Source: Anastrepha obliqua
Taxonomy: Eukaryota > Arthropoda > Insecta > Diptera > Tephritidae
Direction of reading: 5' to 3'
DNA: 64,000 bases
Assembly: GCF_027943255.1 (NCBI RefSeq)
Contig: NC_072894.1
Coordinates: 53,447,601-53,511,600 of the forward strand
A program made the position numbers and the translations under genes. Below, in pieces: positions 39,993-52,179 of this stretch. Below the pieces are notes generated by a model. The model searched no databases and had not been told where the DNA came from. It saw nothing but the letters and a program-made list of their open reading frames with translations. How positions within the stretch are numbered: position 1 is the stretch's first letter; the number at the start of each line of letters is the position of its first letter.

Positions 39993-40927
39993 AAGAGTTT
40001 TCCAATAACAGGTGTTACTTTGAATAGCCCTCTATTCCGGTAGATGTCACTTCTTAAGCTGTGATTTTTTGATATTTGACAAGTAGAAATTACGCCATTA
40101 ATAAAAATGGAACGATACACGCTTAAACAACGCATTACAATTATTAAAATTCACTATAAAAATGGTGAAAATTTGGCAGAGACGGTTCGTAAAGCTCTAA
40201 AATTTTTGGGTCATCGTGAATCACCTTGCCGGACAGAAATTAGTGAAAAAATTCGAGCTGTTGGGATAAGTTAGTGATGTGAAGAATAAAACCCGTGCGC
40301 GTCGCTCAAGAACAGCCGAAAAATGGAAATATTGCTGTTTTAGCCGACGAGTTGAAGAAAACCCAGGTTCGTCCATTCCTCGTCGTTCTTTGGAACTAGG
40401 CATTCCACAAACGTCATTAAACCGTATTTTGTATAAAGATTTGGGTCTTAAGGCTTATAAAGTCCAGTTAACACAAGAACTTAAGCCGGCCGATCATCAA
40501 CAACGTCGAGTCTTTGCTGATTTAGTTGAAATGCATGAAAATGATCCGGAACTCCATCGAAAAATCATCTTGATTGATGATGCCCATTTGCACCTCGGTG
40601 ACTTCGTCAACAAGCGAAATTGTCGGATCTGGGGCTCAGAAAATTCAATAGTTATAGTTTAAAAACCTCTCTGTCCTCAACGTGTGACTGTTTCTTGCGG
40701 TTTATGGTGCGGCGTCATTGAACCTTACTTTTTCGAAAATGAAGCTGGAGCAACAGTTACGGTGAATTGATTGCACTATCGAGAGATTATTAACAACTTT
40801 TTATGGCCGGAATTGGATGGTATTGATCTGGACAACGTTTATTTTCAACAATAAGGTGCTACGTGACACACAAGCAACGAAACCATTGATCTTTTACGGG
40901 AATAACACCTCTTATTGGAAAACTCTT
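39993..40927 (+). mobile_element. decayed mariner-like element (family C)
   Basis: Inverted tips AAGAGTTTTCCAATAA (39993) and its complement (ending 40927) are flanked by TA (39991-39992, 40928-40929). The size, 935 bp, suggests some loss from a roughly 1.3-kb parent. Confidence 0.85.
40107..40900 (+). pseudogene. mariner-like transposase, family C, many stops
   Basis: The ATG at 40107 starts an HTH region (TLKQRITIIKIHYKNG). Fragments downstream in shifting frames give IPQTSLNRIL, a first acidic block (ILIDDAHLHLGDFVNKRNCRIWG), LFMAG/WPELDGIDLDNV and a second block where the expected QDGATCHT is disrupted by stops. Internal frame 40279-40662 is the longest piece. A short relative lies at 53085-53260. 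Confidence 0.75.
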
Positions 40928-41295
40928 TATAATGCTTTCGATTCTAAGAAAAAATTCGGAAGTTAAATCTAAAAAATTATACAATAATGCTGCGAAGGAA
41001 ATTTAAATTATTGGTTTTATTGTAAAAAACCCACGCTTATGATTTCTGAAACACTAAGTGTGGAAACTCGTTATAGTATCTTAGACTCATTTACTCGTTT
41101 TTAAACATAAAGATATTCTCCTCGGCTTTCAAACACTTCCTCTCAATAATACCTTGAGCGAGCCTAGACGATAATGTTATACTAAACTAGCGTACCCTCG
41201 CCCGCTTCACTAGGCGATAAATTCAATGATTTGCTGAAAGAGAATAAAATTAATACGGAACAAAGCAAATTCTTTGATACAATTTCATTCGAACT

Positions 41296-41460
41296 TTATT
41301 GTAACACTTTTTGGTAGACCACGTGTTTGGTTTTTCCATCTTTCGCGTAAATGAATAATGACGATGGTTTGCCTACTCCTGAGCAAGCTACATACAATTG
41401 TCCATGAGAAAAAAATTGGGTATTCTAAATTAATACCGCACATTTGTAGAGCCTGTCCTT
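41296..41460 (-). pseudogene. C-terminal end of Helitron helicase
   Basis: Encodes QALQMCGINLEYPIFFSHG, then QLYVACSGVGKPSSLFIYAK, then the stop (plus-strand TTA at 41296-41298). This is the usual last motif (SHGQLYVACSR-type, helicase motif VI region) of Helitron PIF1-like helicases. The usual Arg after ACS is Gly here. Confidence 0.78.
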
Positions 41461-41635
41461 GCCAGTGGCGGCGCTAGACCAAATGTGTACGTCGGCGACA
41501 TCAACTTCGCGAGGCCTCTTTACTTCGCAGTGAAAGAAAACGTAAAATTAAGTGAGCCAAATTATAAAATAATTTATGAGTATAACGAGTTTTATTGTAA
41601 ATAAAATGATGACAAAAAATAATTACACACAGAAA

Positions 41636-43196
41636 TTAAAATAGTCGAACTTTTCGTCTTTTAGCCTCACTGAATTTTTTCAGGATTGAGTCGTAGTTAA
41701 GTCTAGCCGCTATTTCAGCTTCGATTGACAGAACTGATAACGAGGATAGTCTGTCTTGGCTCATTGTGCTTCTCAAATGGGTATTTATCAATTTCAACTT
41801 TGAGAAGCTTCTCTCAGCGGAAGCTGTTCTGACCGGAACTGTGAGCATGATTCTAATTGTAATATAAACATTTGGATATATTTCTTCTAAACTATTTTCT
41901 AAAATGTATTGGATGAGTTGTTTCGCGTCGTTGATAGAGTCTAGTGAATTAGTTTTAAAAAGCTGAGCTTCTTCATATAGTTCGAAAGTCTGTATGTCAC
42001 TGTTTTCGCCTTCCCGAAGTCTTGTACCTAAATCAGTACAATGTTTGAGAAGATCCTCTTTTGGCATAGATTTCAAATAATTGATATCATAAATAAAACC
42101 AAATTGCTCAAAATATTCATTGAACGCTGTAAGTCGACATTCAGTATCGACTATTATAGCATCTACCATTGTGTTAAAATAATTAACTCTGAACTGCATT
42201 TCAGGAGATTCAACTGGTTCATCAGTATGTTCGTAACTAAGCATTCGTTTTTTCCTGGCTATTCTTTTTTCCTTAAACTGAGACTGAATTTCATAAGTAC
42301 TTTTCTCCACAAATAATCTAGCTTCTGTTACGCTTTTTTCAAATCCTGTATTTCGGAATTCGTGAATCCAGCTACAAAATGAGCGTAAAGTATCAATAGC
42401 GACTTGCAAGTTGACTTGAACGGATTGCCATAGTTTACTTATATTGTTTACACGTAGCAAAACCTCATACCACACATGTAATGCAACAATAAACTCAAAA
42501 GTTAATATTTCCTTTAGGACTGCTTCACTGTCGCTTAGAGTTTTGGAATCATCAGTTTTATTTTTCAGTTCATTCACATATTCGATGGCATCATCAAATT
42601 GTAACAATGTTGCTTTTACTGCTCCGATTCTACTCTCCCATCTCGTTTCAGACAGAGTTTGTAAAGTCAATTTTAATTTATTTTTTACTATTTAGATTTT
42701 CTTGACAAAGCCGAAAAATGTTTTGGCTGTCGTTGAAGAGTTTGCTGCATCTATCAAAAGTAAATTCCAACTGTGGCATCCGCATGGTGTAAAGAATGTT
42801 CTTGGATTTATATTGAGTATTCTTCTTCTGATACCTTTGTTAATTCCGGCCATATTGGCACCATTATCATATCCCTATCCTCGACAGCTTCGGATATCTA
42901 GATCATTTCTTTCCAGTTCTTGTAATATTGATTTTGTTAAATACTCTCCTGTTGTTTCTGCCACGTGAATAAACCCAATGAAATGTTTTTCTACAGCTCC
43001 AGTTGACAAATTGCAAAATCTTAATATTATTGACATTTGTTCAACCCCGTTTACGTCCCTGGTAGAATCGAGCAAGATGACGTAGTATTTTGCTTGTTTA
43101 ACCCTGTGTATAATTTCGTTCATAACTAATTTAGACATTAAAGTAATTAATTCGATTTGGATGTCGTGGCTCAGATAATGTTGAATAAGTTGTTTG
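41636..43196 (-). pseudogene. hAT-family transposase, ZMYM1-like type, damaged
   Basis: The 344-codon C-terminal frame (41636-42670) covers the alpha-helical insertion and the C-terminal dimerisation region: VPVRTASAERSFSKLKLINT and HLRSTMSQDRLSSLSVLSIE are the hAT C-terminal signature with the catalytic Glu region nearby. Upstream, minus-strand peptides (ILLDSTRDVNGVEQMSIILR, with the first acidic position, and GYDNGANMAG, with the second) lie in other frames at 42702-43196. At least one frameshift or stop lies near 42,690 and another near 42,890. The N-terminal zinc-finger region beyond 43196 is displaced by Helitron H4 and is not recognisable in 44930-45800. Confidence 0.8.
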
Positions 43197-44928
43197 TCTA
43201 TACTAATATTATAAAGAGGAAAACTTTGTTTGTTTGTTTGTTTGTTTGTAACGAATAGGCTCAAAAACTACTGGACCGATTTTAAAAATTCTTTCACCAT
43301 TCGAAAACTACATTATCCACGAGTAACATGGATTACATTTTATTTTGGACAAAAATAGGGTTCCGTAAGATATTTGGATTTTTCGGACACAAACTGAAAA
43401 AAATCTTATATATAAAATAAAGTCAACTTTTTGTGTGTGTTCGCTAACCGGCCGTGTCTGCACCGAATTAAACCAAACTTACACACATTGTTAAGAAGGT
43501 ATTGAAGATGGTTTCCGTATAGTTTGGATACCTATTGGTGGATAGGGCTCGAGATATAGGTCAAAACGTGGACCCGGGTAACCTTCGGATGTGTATGTAC
43601 AATATGGGTATCAAATTGAAGCTGTTGGTGAATGCTTTAGTACAGAGTATTTTTCATGCCGCTCCGTGACTGGGATCTCGAGATATAGGTCAAAACGTGG
43701 ACCCGGATAACCTTTGGTTGTGTTTGTACAATATGGGTATCAAATGAAAGCTGTTGATAAGTGCTTTAATACGGGGTAATTTTCATACCTATTGATGACT
43801 AGGGTCTGGAAATATATGCCAAAACGTGGACCCGCCGTGTCTTTGCACCGAATTAAACCAAACTTACACACATTGTTAAGGAGGTATTGAAGATGGTTTC
43901 CGTATAGTTTGAATACCTATTGGTAGATAGGGTCTCGAGATATAGATCAAAACGTGGACCCGGGTAACCTTCGGACGTGTATGTACAATATGGGTATCAA
44001 ATGGAAGCTGTTGGTGAATGCTTTAGTTCAGAGTATTTTTCATGCCACTCCGTGACTAGGGTCTCGAGATAGAGACCAAAACGTGGAGCCTAGAATGTGT
44101 TTGTACAATATGGATATCAAATTGAAGCTGTTGGTGAATGCCTTAGTACAGAGTATTTTTCATGCCGCTACGTGACTGGGGTCTCGAGATATAGGTCAAA
44201 ACGTGGACCCGGGTAACCTTTGGTTGTGTATCTACAATATGGGTATCAAATGAAAGCTGTTGATAAGTGCTTTAATACGGGGTAATTTTCATACCTATTG
44301 ATGACTAGGATCTCGAAATATGTGCCAAAACGTGGACCCGCCGTATCTTTGCACCGAATTAAACCAAACTTACACACATTGTTAAGTAAGTATTGAAAAT
44401 GGGTTTCGTAAAGTTTGGTTGTAATTCGGAGCAGTGGCAACGGGTACAGCGTTCTTTTGAGCCAGCCATAATGTCGCTTACTTTTTTAACGCTTGGGACA
44501 CTGAATTGTCAAATTGACAGTGTGAGTTACAATGTGTCAATATTTCTTTCTGATTTGGATGCCATAAGGAAAAAACGTAAGTGCAACATGTAAAAATTGT
44601 TTGTGAATTTTTTTGGAGTGGATTTTGGAACAGTGAATAATTTCTTACGAAATTTGAGAATTTAATGTGAAATCCGAATGAAATTATGTGTTCGTGGAAA
44701 ACACAATTTTTTTCGTTTTTTTTTGAAAAATATAAATGGATAATGGTTAAAAAAGCTCCAATGCTTAATAAAACATATAAATTGAAACGAAAAATTCATG
44801 GATGATCAGGAAAAAAGACGATTGTTTATTCATATGCGTTGATTTGAAATTTAAAAACAATCTTCTTTTTTCCTGATTTTCAATTTATATTTTATATTTA
44901 CTCAAAAACAAATAGAAAAACAAAAACA
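43197..44928 (+). mobile_element. Helitron H4, 3'-truncated, inside the hAT element
   Basis: TCTATACTAATATTATAAAG start, about seven minisatellite units, the conserved unique segment, then loss of similarity near 44925 just before the region that holds the CTAG end in H1/H3. The 5' flank here is G rather than A, unusual for the superfamily. Confidence 0.82.
44393..44593 (+). CDS. 66-codon ORF conserved in Helitrons (H4 copy)
   Basis: Counterpart of 2035-2238 and 31741-31944; differs by an in-frame 3-bp deletion. Coding is unproven because the antisense frame (44246-44440) is open as well. Confidence 0.2.
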   Translation: MKMGFVKFGCNSEQWQRVQRSFEPAIMSLTFLTLGTLNCQIDSVSYNVSIFLSDLDAIRKKRKCNM

Positions 44929-45812
44929 AATTTAGATAACAACTTAACTAAGTATAGAATGTGATATTGTTACTATTACGTAATATTGAAGTTACTTATA
45001 TGTATTAATGATACCATTTTGCTTAAAATAATAATTATGTTATTTTATTAACAATTTTGTAAATCCTTGCAAGTACGTACTTTCGGAAGGAGATCAAGAA
45101 AAGTAGTAGTTTACTACTCGGCTTCGTCTCAGCCACCATCTCACACCCGCCAGGAAGTCCAACTTTCTGGCCTTGGGTTGTAATATATTATCGTTTAAGT
45201 CGTTAAAAAGTTGAAGTTTAAAGTTGGCTTACCTTAACATTAGGTATGAAATTAATAACAAATAACGTAAAACTTTTATCCACTAGAACGTCGGGGTGAT
45301 GACTTTACAATACAATAAAAAGAAACTTTGCGTTTGCGAGTCTGCAAGTTACCGCATGAAAAAAATTACTCTCACAGACAAATGAAATATAGATAAATAA
45401 ATTAAACAACACGGGGATTCTCCGTCCAGAGTCTCGTGCGCCGTGCGCGAAATCGAGCGTTTTCGCACTACCCGATAATACGATATTGGTATCGGACGCT
45501 CATAATGAAGAGCACACACGCACATTATGTTTGTATATATACGTATAACTGATTTATTTATTGCATTCAAAGGTTTACCTACACCCATGAATTCAATAAA
45601 TAAATAAATGATAAATGCCACACACATTACTTACAAACATTTTCACCCAATACAGATATCGTGTCGGGCAGTGTGTGTGAGAACGCTCATTAGGGCGAAG
45701 CCAGGATGATTGGCGAAACGAATATAAATAGGTAACTCGTTTTTCTGCGAGGCCTTCTCAGGCGCGAGGCCGTCGGCGGTGGCCGACGTCGCCGACGCCT
45801 AGCGCCACCACT
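44929..45812 (-). other. 5' part of the hAT element, not coding as seen
   Basis: Lies between Helitron H4 and the hAT tip. It contains a G/C-richer segment (45690-45812) but no recognisable zinc-finger or transposase peptide. Confidence 0.45.
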
Positions 45813-45813
45813 G

Positions 45814-47318
45814 ATCCTTGCGCCTTATTAATTGTCATAGCGAAGGCAAGGCGAATAGGGAACTGCAAACGATTAAAATCGAATGGTAAATCCGTCGGAA
45901 TCAGTGCAATTCTGGGTACCAAAACGTCTTCTCCTTTGTACTTCCCTTTCAAAATTGTTGCTTCGATAGCGTTACCCATTAGCTTCTTCACAGCGAGTCT
46001 GGTACTGTTGCAAAGTCGTGGCACATTAATGTTGCGCAGCATAATAATCGGTGCTCCAATTTTTAATCGTAAATTATGAGGTGGTAGGCCTGGCAAATCG
46101 AGTGAGTTTAAGAATTCAGTTGGATAATCTACAACATCATCTTATTTTTCCCAGCTAAAATTGCTCTTTCGCTGAGCCAATCATGGTTTTTGTAATGTTG
46201 AACTATGTTTGGAAATACTCTCTGTACCAATGCCTCTTTAGACTGTGCAAAAGTGCCGAAATTGTTAGGAAATGTAATCATTCCTGTTCGGTCGACAGAC
46301 ATTTGGCCATTTCCGATTTTCAGTAATTGGTTTGAAAATTCAGCTGCTGACGGATCGTTCTGTAGTTGAACACGTAGAGTACGTTTGTAGCAAGTGTAAG
46401 CGTGTTTACATGTCTCCATAAATACGATGATTTTAAGCATGCATTGATTTCATCTGCAGCCGTAGATTTTGGGATCACAGGTAATGTTTGCCTGAAATCT
46501 CCAGCCAATAAAATCATGGCACCTCCAAAGACTGTTTGGCTTCCTCGTAGATCTTTCAAAGTTCTATCAAGTGCTTCCAATGGTTTCTTGTGTGCCATAG
46601 TACACTCGTCCCATACGATAAGCTTACATACTTTAAGACCTTTTGCCATTCCAGATGTTTTCGAAATATTACATGCTGGTGTTTCATTTGCCTGCATATT
46701 CAAAGGCAACTTTAGTGCAGAATGTGCTGTGCGACCGCCTTCCAGTAAAGTAGCCGCAATTCCGGAAGAAGCGAATGCCAATGCAACGTTATTATCTGAT
46801 CGAATTGTTGCTAATATCAATGAAATCAAAAAGGTATTTCCTGTTCCCCCAGGAGCATCCAAGAAAAACAATCCACCAGTTCCATGGCTAACATTATTCA
46901 TGATTGTATCATAAACATGTTGCTGTTGGTCATTCAATTTCGTTAAATTTGATGTTACAAATGTATTTAGTTCATTACAATCATAATGGTATTCACGCTC
47001 CAGTTCTCGATTGAGAACTTCGGATTGTGTTTTCGTTTCGTGATGAACAATTTCCGTCTTTGACTCGTTGTTCGTTGAATTTTCGTCTGAAACAACAATC
47101 ACATTGTCCTCATCGATCTGAATTCCCATGTCTTCAAACACGCTCATATCGTTGGAGTTATCTGAATTTTGTATATTCATGTGTTCATCCTCTTCGGTAA
47201 ATAAATCCACAACTTTATTTAAATCTGCCATTCCGAAAACGTAATGGTATTTTTTTTCAATTCGTATCAATCCGGGAACAATGTATTCTATTGTAATCTT
47301 ATCGATGTGAATACCCAA
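45814..47318 (-). pseudogene. PIF1-like helicase of the Helitron, broken
   Basis: Frame 46320-47318 holds an acidic N-terminal linker, the Q-motif region (LNDQQQHVYDTI), Walker A as GGTGNTFL (the essential Lys replaced by Asn), Walker B IVWDECTM and LLAGDFRQTLPVI. A frameshift near 46390 passes to 46129-46440 (NDPSAAEF, GMITFPNNF, WLSERAILA). A deletion near 46129 then leads to 45758-46096 ([24 protein letters not shown], helicase motif V region), which stops at the hAT junction. With Lys lost, ATP hydrolysis would be abolished even without the frame breaks. Confidence 0.83.
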
Positions 47319-47327
47319 AGAAAACTG

Positions 47328-47594
47328 TCAACACACAAGGTCTATAGATTTACCAGGTCTGCTTGAAACTGCAAAAACAAAAAAAAAACAAATTTTTTCT
47401 GCCACATCACATGGGGAAAGGTATAAAGTGGTGTGCTCTGGTGTGCGGTATTCGTAAACAAACCGTTTGAACATTTCCTTTGTTCTTACAAAATGTATAT
47501 CTCGTTTGACGTAAACCCAAAAACAACTTCTGTCAAATTCTCTGAGAGCGGAATAACTGCTTTCTTGTCTGGCAAACCTTGTAAAATCTATCAC
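47328..47594 (-). pseudogene. degenerate upstream part of the Helitron protein
   Basis: An 88-codon frame with no clear domain joins the helicase region. Part of it lies in a local tandem duplication (47507-47696), so its length is partly artefactual. Confidence 0.3.
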
Positions 47595-47696
47595 CCCGCC
47601 TCGTTTGACGTAAACCCAAAACCAACTTCAGTCAAATTCTCTGAGAGCCGAATAACTGTTTCTTGTCTGGCAAACCTTGGTAAATCTATTATCCTT
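47507..47696 (+). repeat. tandem duplication, about 95-bp unit, two copies
   Basis: The two copies share CGTTTGACGTAAACCCAAAA and TCTTGTCTGGCAAACCTTG, with a few substitutions. Confidence 0.85.
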
Positions 47697-48383
47697 GGTC
47701 AACATACTTGTTGCTCTCACAAATGAACTGCACACAAAACACAAATCAGTAGTTCGGCGTTCGTGTATGTGTACTGCATTTCTCTTCATAAAGGGCGTAC
47801 AAACCTCTGTGTTTACGTTTGCAACTTAGCAACACGACACAAATCGTTTCACAATAACGAAAAATTCGTATATTTATGCAAAAAAAGTTGTACACATAAA
47901 ATGAATGTTAATTCGAAACTTAATCTAAGAATCGAGCAAGTTCTGCGGCAATTTTCACTAAAAGCACAATTTGTACAATATTTTGATTTTTTGTTTTTTT
48001 ATATGAAGAAAATATTAAAAAAGAATTTTTTTTTTGCTAAAAACCTTCCCCTAGTGGATCCCTATAATATGAAAAAAGAACGAATAAAATTGGTCTCGTA
48101 TCGGCCCAAAAAAATGCGTACAAACGAACATCATTTCATTTTTATATATATAGATTTCTTTGAAGCTTTGTTTCGGCTTTTTGTTTCTATTTCAATTATT
48201 TAAAAAAATTCTAAACAATATCAATATGTCTTATCTCCTAATTTTATCCTTTCTTTCGTTTCAGGATTTATAAAATTTTGCTTTTAATATTCAATGATTT
48301 ATTTTTCCACAATATTTCTTTATTTAATTCGTTATGACTTACGTTAGAATTTCGGCTATAAATTTCATAATGCTGCCTTAGAT
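47697..48383. other. A/T-rich stretch with a 146-codon ORF of unknown status
   Basis: Plus-strand ORF 47763-48203 is rich in Lys, Phe and Ile and has no recognisable motif. Its composition is that of translated A/T-rich DNA, so it is not called a gene. Confidence 0.35.
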
Positions 48384-48549
48384 GATGCACTCAGTTGGTT
48401 GTTTCTGGTAATGCCGCTACGTTGATTTTTATATTCCGTTGGTTGCTTTTGATAATTTGATAATAATGCTGCATTGATGATGCACTCAGTTGGTTGTTTC
48501 TGGTAATGCCGCTACGTTGATTTTTATATTCCGTTGGTTGCTTTTGTTC
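48384..48549 (+). repeat. tandem duplication, about 93-bp unit, two copies
   Basis: Each copy contains TGATGCACTCAGTTGGTTG and TGCCGCTACGTTGATTTTTA. The first copy has an extra GATAATTTGATAATAATGCT tail. Confidence 0.88.
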
Positions 48550-48814
48550 AAAGTATATTTTGTTTAGCTTTTTCAATGGCGTCGCGCCTTGACTTTGATT
48601 CGCCTAAATCTTTTTTTTCGGTTGGTTGTTAGAGTAATTCTAGCTTTTCCCTCGCACGCACTGAACACACTAGTACCGTTATAAAAAATGTTTGTTCGCG
48701 GGCAAGGCGGCTTGCGTTCAAACGCGTCCTTTTTGTTTTTTTCTTTTTTTATCAAAATTACTTAACTCTACACCTACGAATAACTTAATTCTACAGGAAG
48801 GCGTTGCTCAAGCC

Positions 48815-49038
48815 AGACGCTACGTAAGCATTATTTATTTTCCCAAGTTTGAATTAATAAGAATTTTATTGCAAAAGAATTGACAACGATATTGTGAAAC
48901 AGTAAACGCTTCCGCTTTGAGGGTTTGCGCTACTGCTGAGTGAGTTTGCTACGTAAGCATTATTTATTTTCCCAAGTTTGAATTAATAAGAATTTTATTA
49001 CAAAAATAATTGACAACGATATTGTGAAACAGTAAACG
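48815..49038 (+). repeat. direct duplication, about 85-bp unit, spaced 130 bp
   Basis: Both copies contain GCTACGTAAGCATTATTTAT and GATATTGTGAAACAGTAAAC, separated by a short G/C-richer spacer. Confidence 0.85.
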
Positions 49039-49082
49039 CCATAATAATAATAAAAAAATATCAATGAAAATAAGTTAATAAA

Positions 49083-49326
49083 GACGTGGGTAGACGCGTC
49101 AAGCCCGTCGTAGTAACAAAAGACAACAGAATGAGTTGACGAAGATGCATAAAATGCCGCTAGGGGTACATAATTTTTAAATTAAATTTAAGCAATATTG
49201 AAATATAAACATTTATTAAACGAAATATTTTGTAAGGGTGAAAAAACGAACCAACTTTCAATCTCTTAAAGGTGTGGTTGAAACATGCTATGCCTCATAT
49301 GACACACATAAACCAGACAGGGTTTG
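49083..49326 (+). repeat. left copy of a segmental duplication flanking the mariner
   Basis: Matches 50250-50330 plus 50930-51098 once the piggyBac element is removed (AGGCGTCAAGCCC, CGTAGTAACAAA, AAAGGTGTGGTTGAAACAT, CACACATAAACCAGAC). Confidence 0.78.
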
Positions 49327-49328
49327 TA

Positions 49329-50245
<917 letters not shown>

Positions 50246-50334
50246 TAGGTAGAGGCGTCAAGCCCATCGTAGTAACAAAGAGCCACAAAATGAGTCAACG
50301 AATGCCGCTAGGGCTTACATAACTTTTAAATTAA

Positions 50335-50929
50335 CCCTTTGGGAAGGAGTGTTGGCATATAGCCGTCCAAATTAGTTCGTAGCTGCAAGGCTCGCGGCGT
50401 CTGTCGTTCTGAGCGATAAGATACGCATAGGTATAGTAAACGTTTTCATTCAAAGATATTAGGGGCGATTACTGATGAAGTCTTATCTTCCTTATAATGT
50501 CAACTTACGATGTGAGACGACGGTAGATTCAGAAGAAATTTCAGTTCTTCGATTCAGTCTCTCAGTGTCACTGCCAGGCTTTTCATATATTTTATCCTAT
50601 GCACGATGGCAAAGCGATCTAGAGATGATACGTTAGATAGTGACAGTTCTGACGAATATTACTTTGAATCTGATAACCCGGAAGATGCCGGCATTACTTC
50701 GTGAAGTGGAAGTTAAATCCGTGCAATAAGAGATCCACTGAGGCATTTCAAGATTAGCAGTGATAGCAGTTTGTTTATAATTATTTTTAGAATTTATGAA
50801 AAAATTTGCCTTGTTTATATAAATCCTTAGTTTTTATAATGTTCAACGTATTTATTTTCTTTACTGTGTATTCCAATACCTCTCGTCCTCAGCGAAGCTC
50901 GCCCGTCGAGCGGCTCCGTCCTCAAAGGG
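50335..50929 (+). mobile_element. piggyBac-like element, deleted to 595 bp
   Basis: TTAA on both sides (50331-50334, 50930-50933) and tips CCCTTTGGGAAGG / (inverted) CCCTTTGAGGACGG. It retains the start of a gene (50606) but no DDE domain. It lies within the right copy of a segmental duplication whose left copy gives the empty site. Confidence 0.87.
50606..50701 (+). pseudogene. N-terminal scrap of a piggyBac transposase
   Basis: 31 codons, MAKRSRDDTLDSDSSDEYYF and so on, acidic and Ser-rich, as the first exon of piggyBac transposases usually is. It then hits stops. Confidence 0.55.
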
Positions 50930-51099
50930 TTAAATTTAATCAGTATTGAAATGCAAATATTTATTAAACGAAATATTTTATAAGGGTGAAAAAGCGAACC
51001 AACTTTTAATCTCTTAAAGGTGTGGTTGAAACATAATATTTTATTATTTTGGATTTCATTTCACGCTTTTGTCCCATATGACACACATAAACCAGACAC

Positions 51100-52179
51100 A
51101 CATAAACCTGGAAAAAGTATTATTTTGCATTCACTACTAATGAAATTCCTAAAACAGGTTGGCATTTTCTGCTGTACTCATCGGCATAATCAGCTAAATC
51201 CGATTTTCTAGATATTAGCGCGCTTATGGTACGTTCATCGTCTAAAAATTTCTTGGGTTTTGGTCTTGGTAATACCGTTTACTTTAGCAGGTGATTCAAT
51301 GTTTGGAAGCTTGCAGCAAGCCCATTGGAGCCCATTTATTGTCTACAACCTTGGGTTAACTCCTAGGAAGGAAGATACACTTGAAGAAATACTGGGAAAG
51401 GGCGCGCATAGTCTATATATGTACATACATACATATAATATGTAACAAGTACTGACTGCTTTTACTTTTTTTATTGACTAATTTACGATCAACTTTACTT
51501 GATCAACCCACAATTTCATAATTTTTAATTTAGTATGCACTTTGCTGCTTTGTAGAAGACATTTCCATCCAAGCTCGAGTTTTTTCACACGAACTGCCAC
51601 AAGCATGGCTTATTTCATTTATAACTAAATATTTTTTGAAGTACAGCTAAGAAATAACGGTACAATTTCTAATACATCTTTCGTTGGGAAAGAATTATTT
51701 TCATAGAATTTTCGAATAAATTTTGGCCTCTGCAGTTTTTTCAGTGGAATATTTACGACTACGTTTACTATATTAAAATAATCTTCAACTGGATGAGAGG
51801 TGGAATAATGGCCTTTTAATTGACAATACTGACTTTGGTAAACTTAGTCATGTAGCAATACTCAGTTGAATAACGCGAAAAAGTGATCCAATTGGTACAT
51901 GAAATTTAGGGTGCTGATTATTGCACATATTCAACAAAAAACTATTCATAATTCACTATAATTGGACACATCCATGCTTATGGGTGATGTGTGCGTGCTA
52001 ATCAGGGTGGTCACTATATGCAATAAAATGCAAGTAGCCCTAAACAAGATTTAGCATGGGCGCGAAGTGCATTGTCTTTCGGAGAATCCTATAAAATTAC
52101 CTTGGTACTTTTCACTTGGAAACGCAATATGGAAGGACTGTTACTACCAACATTCAAAGGAGTAACATTGCAACTGTCT
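51100..52179. other. no feature recognised
   Basis: A/T-rich, with short ORFs of no coding character. Its distal part (from about 52080) may belong to the retroelement fragment that follows. Confidence 0.4.

Larger units (their letters stand above)
41463..45813 (-). mobile_element. hAT transposon inserted in the Helitron helicase
   Basis: Tips CAGTGGCGGCGCTAGACC and (inverted) CAGTGGTGGCGCTAGGC are flanked by GTCCTTGC (41455-41462) and ATCCTTGC (45814-45821), an 8-bp duplication with one mismatch. The insertion restores cleanly: the helicase reading continues across the two flanks. It encodes a ZMYM/hAT-type transposase and is itself interrupted by Helitron H4 (43197-44928). Confidence 0.86.
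41187..47594 (-). mobile_element. decayed helicase-bearing Helitron, split by a hAT insertion
   Basis: The minus-strand 3' end is GCGAGGGTACGCTAG (CTAG at 41187-41190) after a short hairpin (CGCC...GGCG, near 41195-41215). The helicase C-terminus follows (41296-41460), is cut at a conserved AQG-QAL junction by a hAT element (41463-45813), and resumes at 45814. The Rep nuclease and 5' TC end are not found; the left part of the protein fades out near 47594. It is a different Helitron family from H1-H4. Confidence 0.8.
50250..51098 (+). repeat. right copy of the segmental duplication, interrupted by a piggyBac-like element
   Basis: About 85% similar to 49083-49326 by eye, split at TTAA by 50335-50929. 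A 45-bp extra segment lies near 51035-51080. Confidence 0.75.

Noticed and set aside
47763..48203. 146-codon Lys/Phe/Ile-rich ORF
   Set aside because: Composition follows the A/T-rich DNA; there is no motif, paralogue in the window or splice context.
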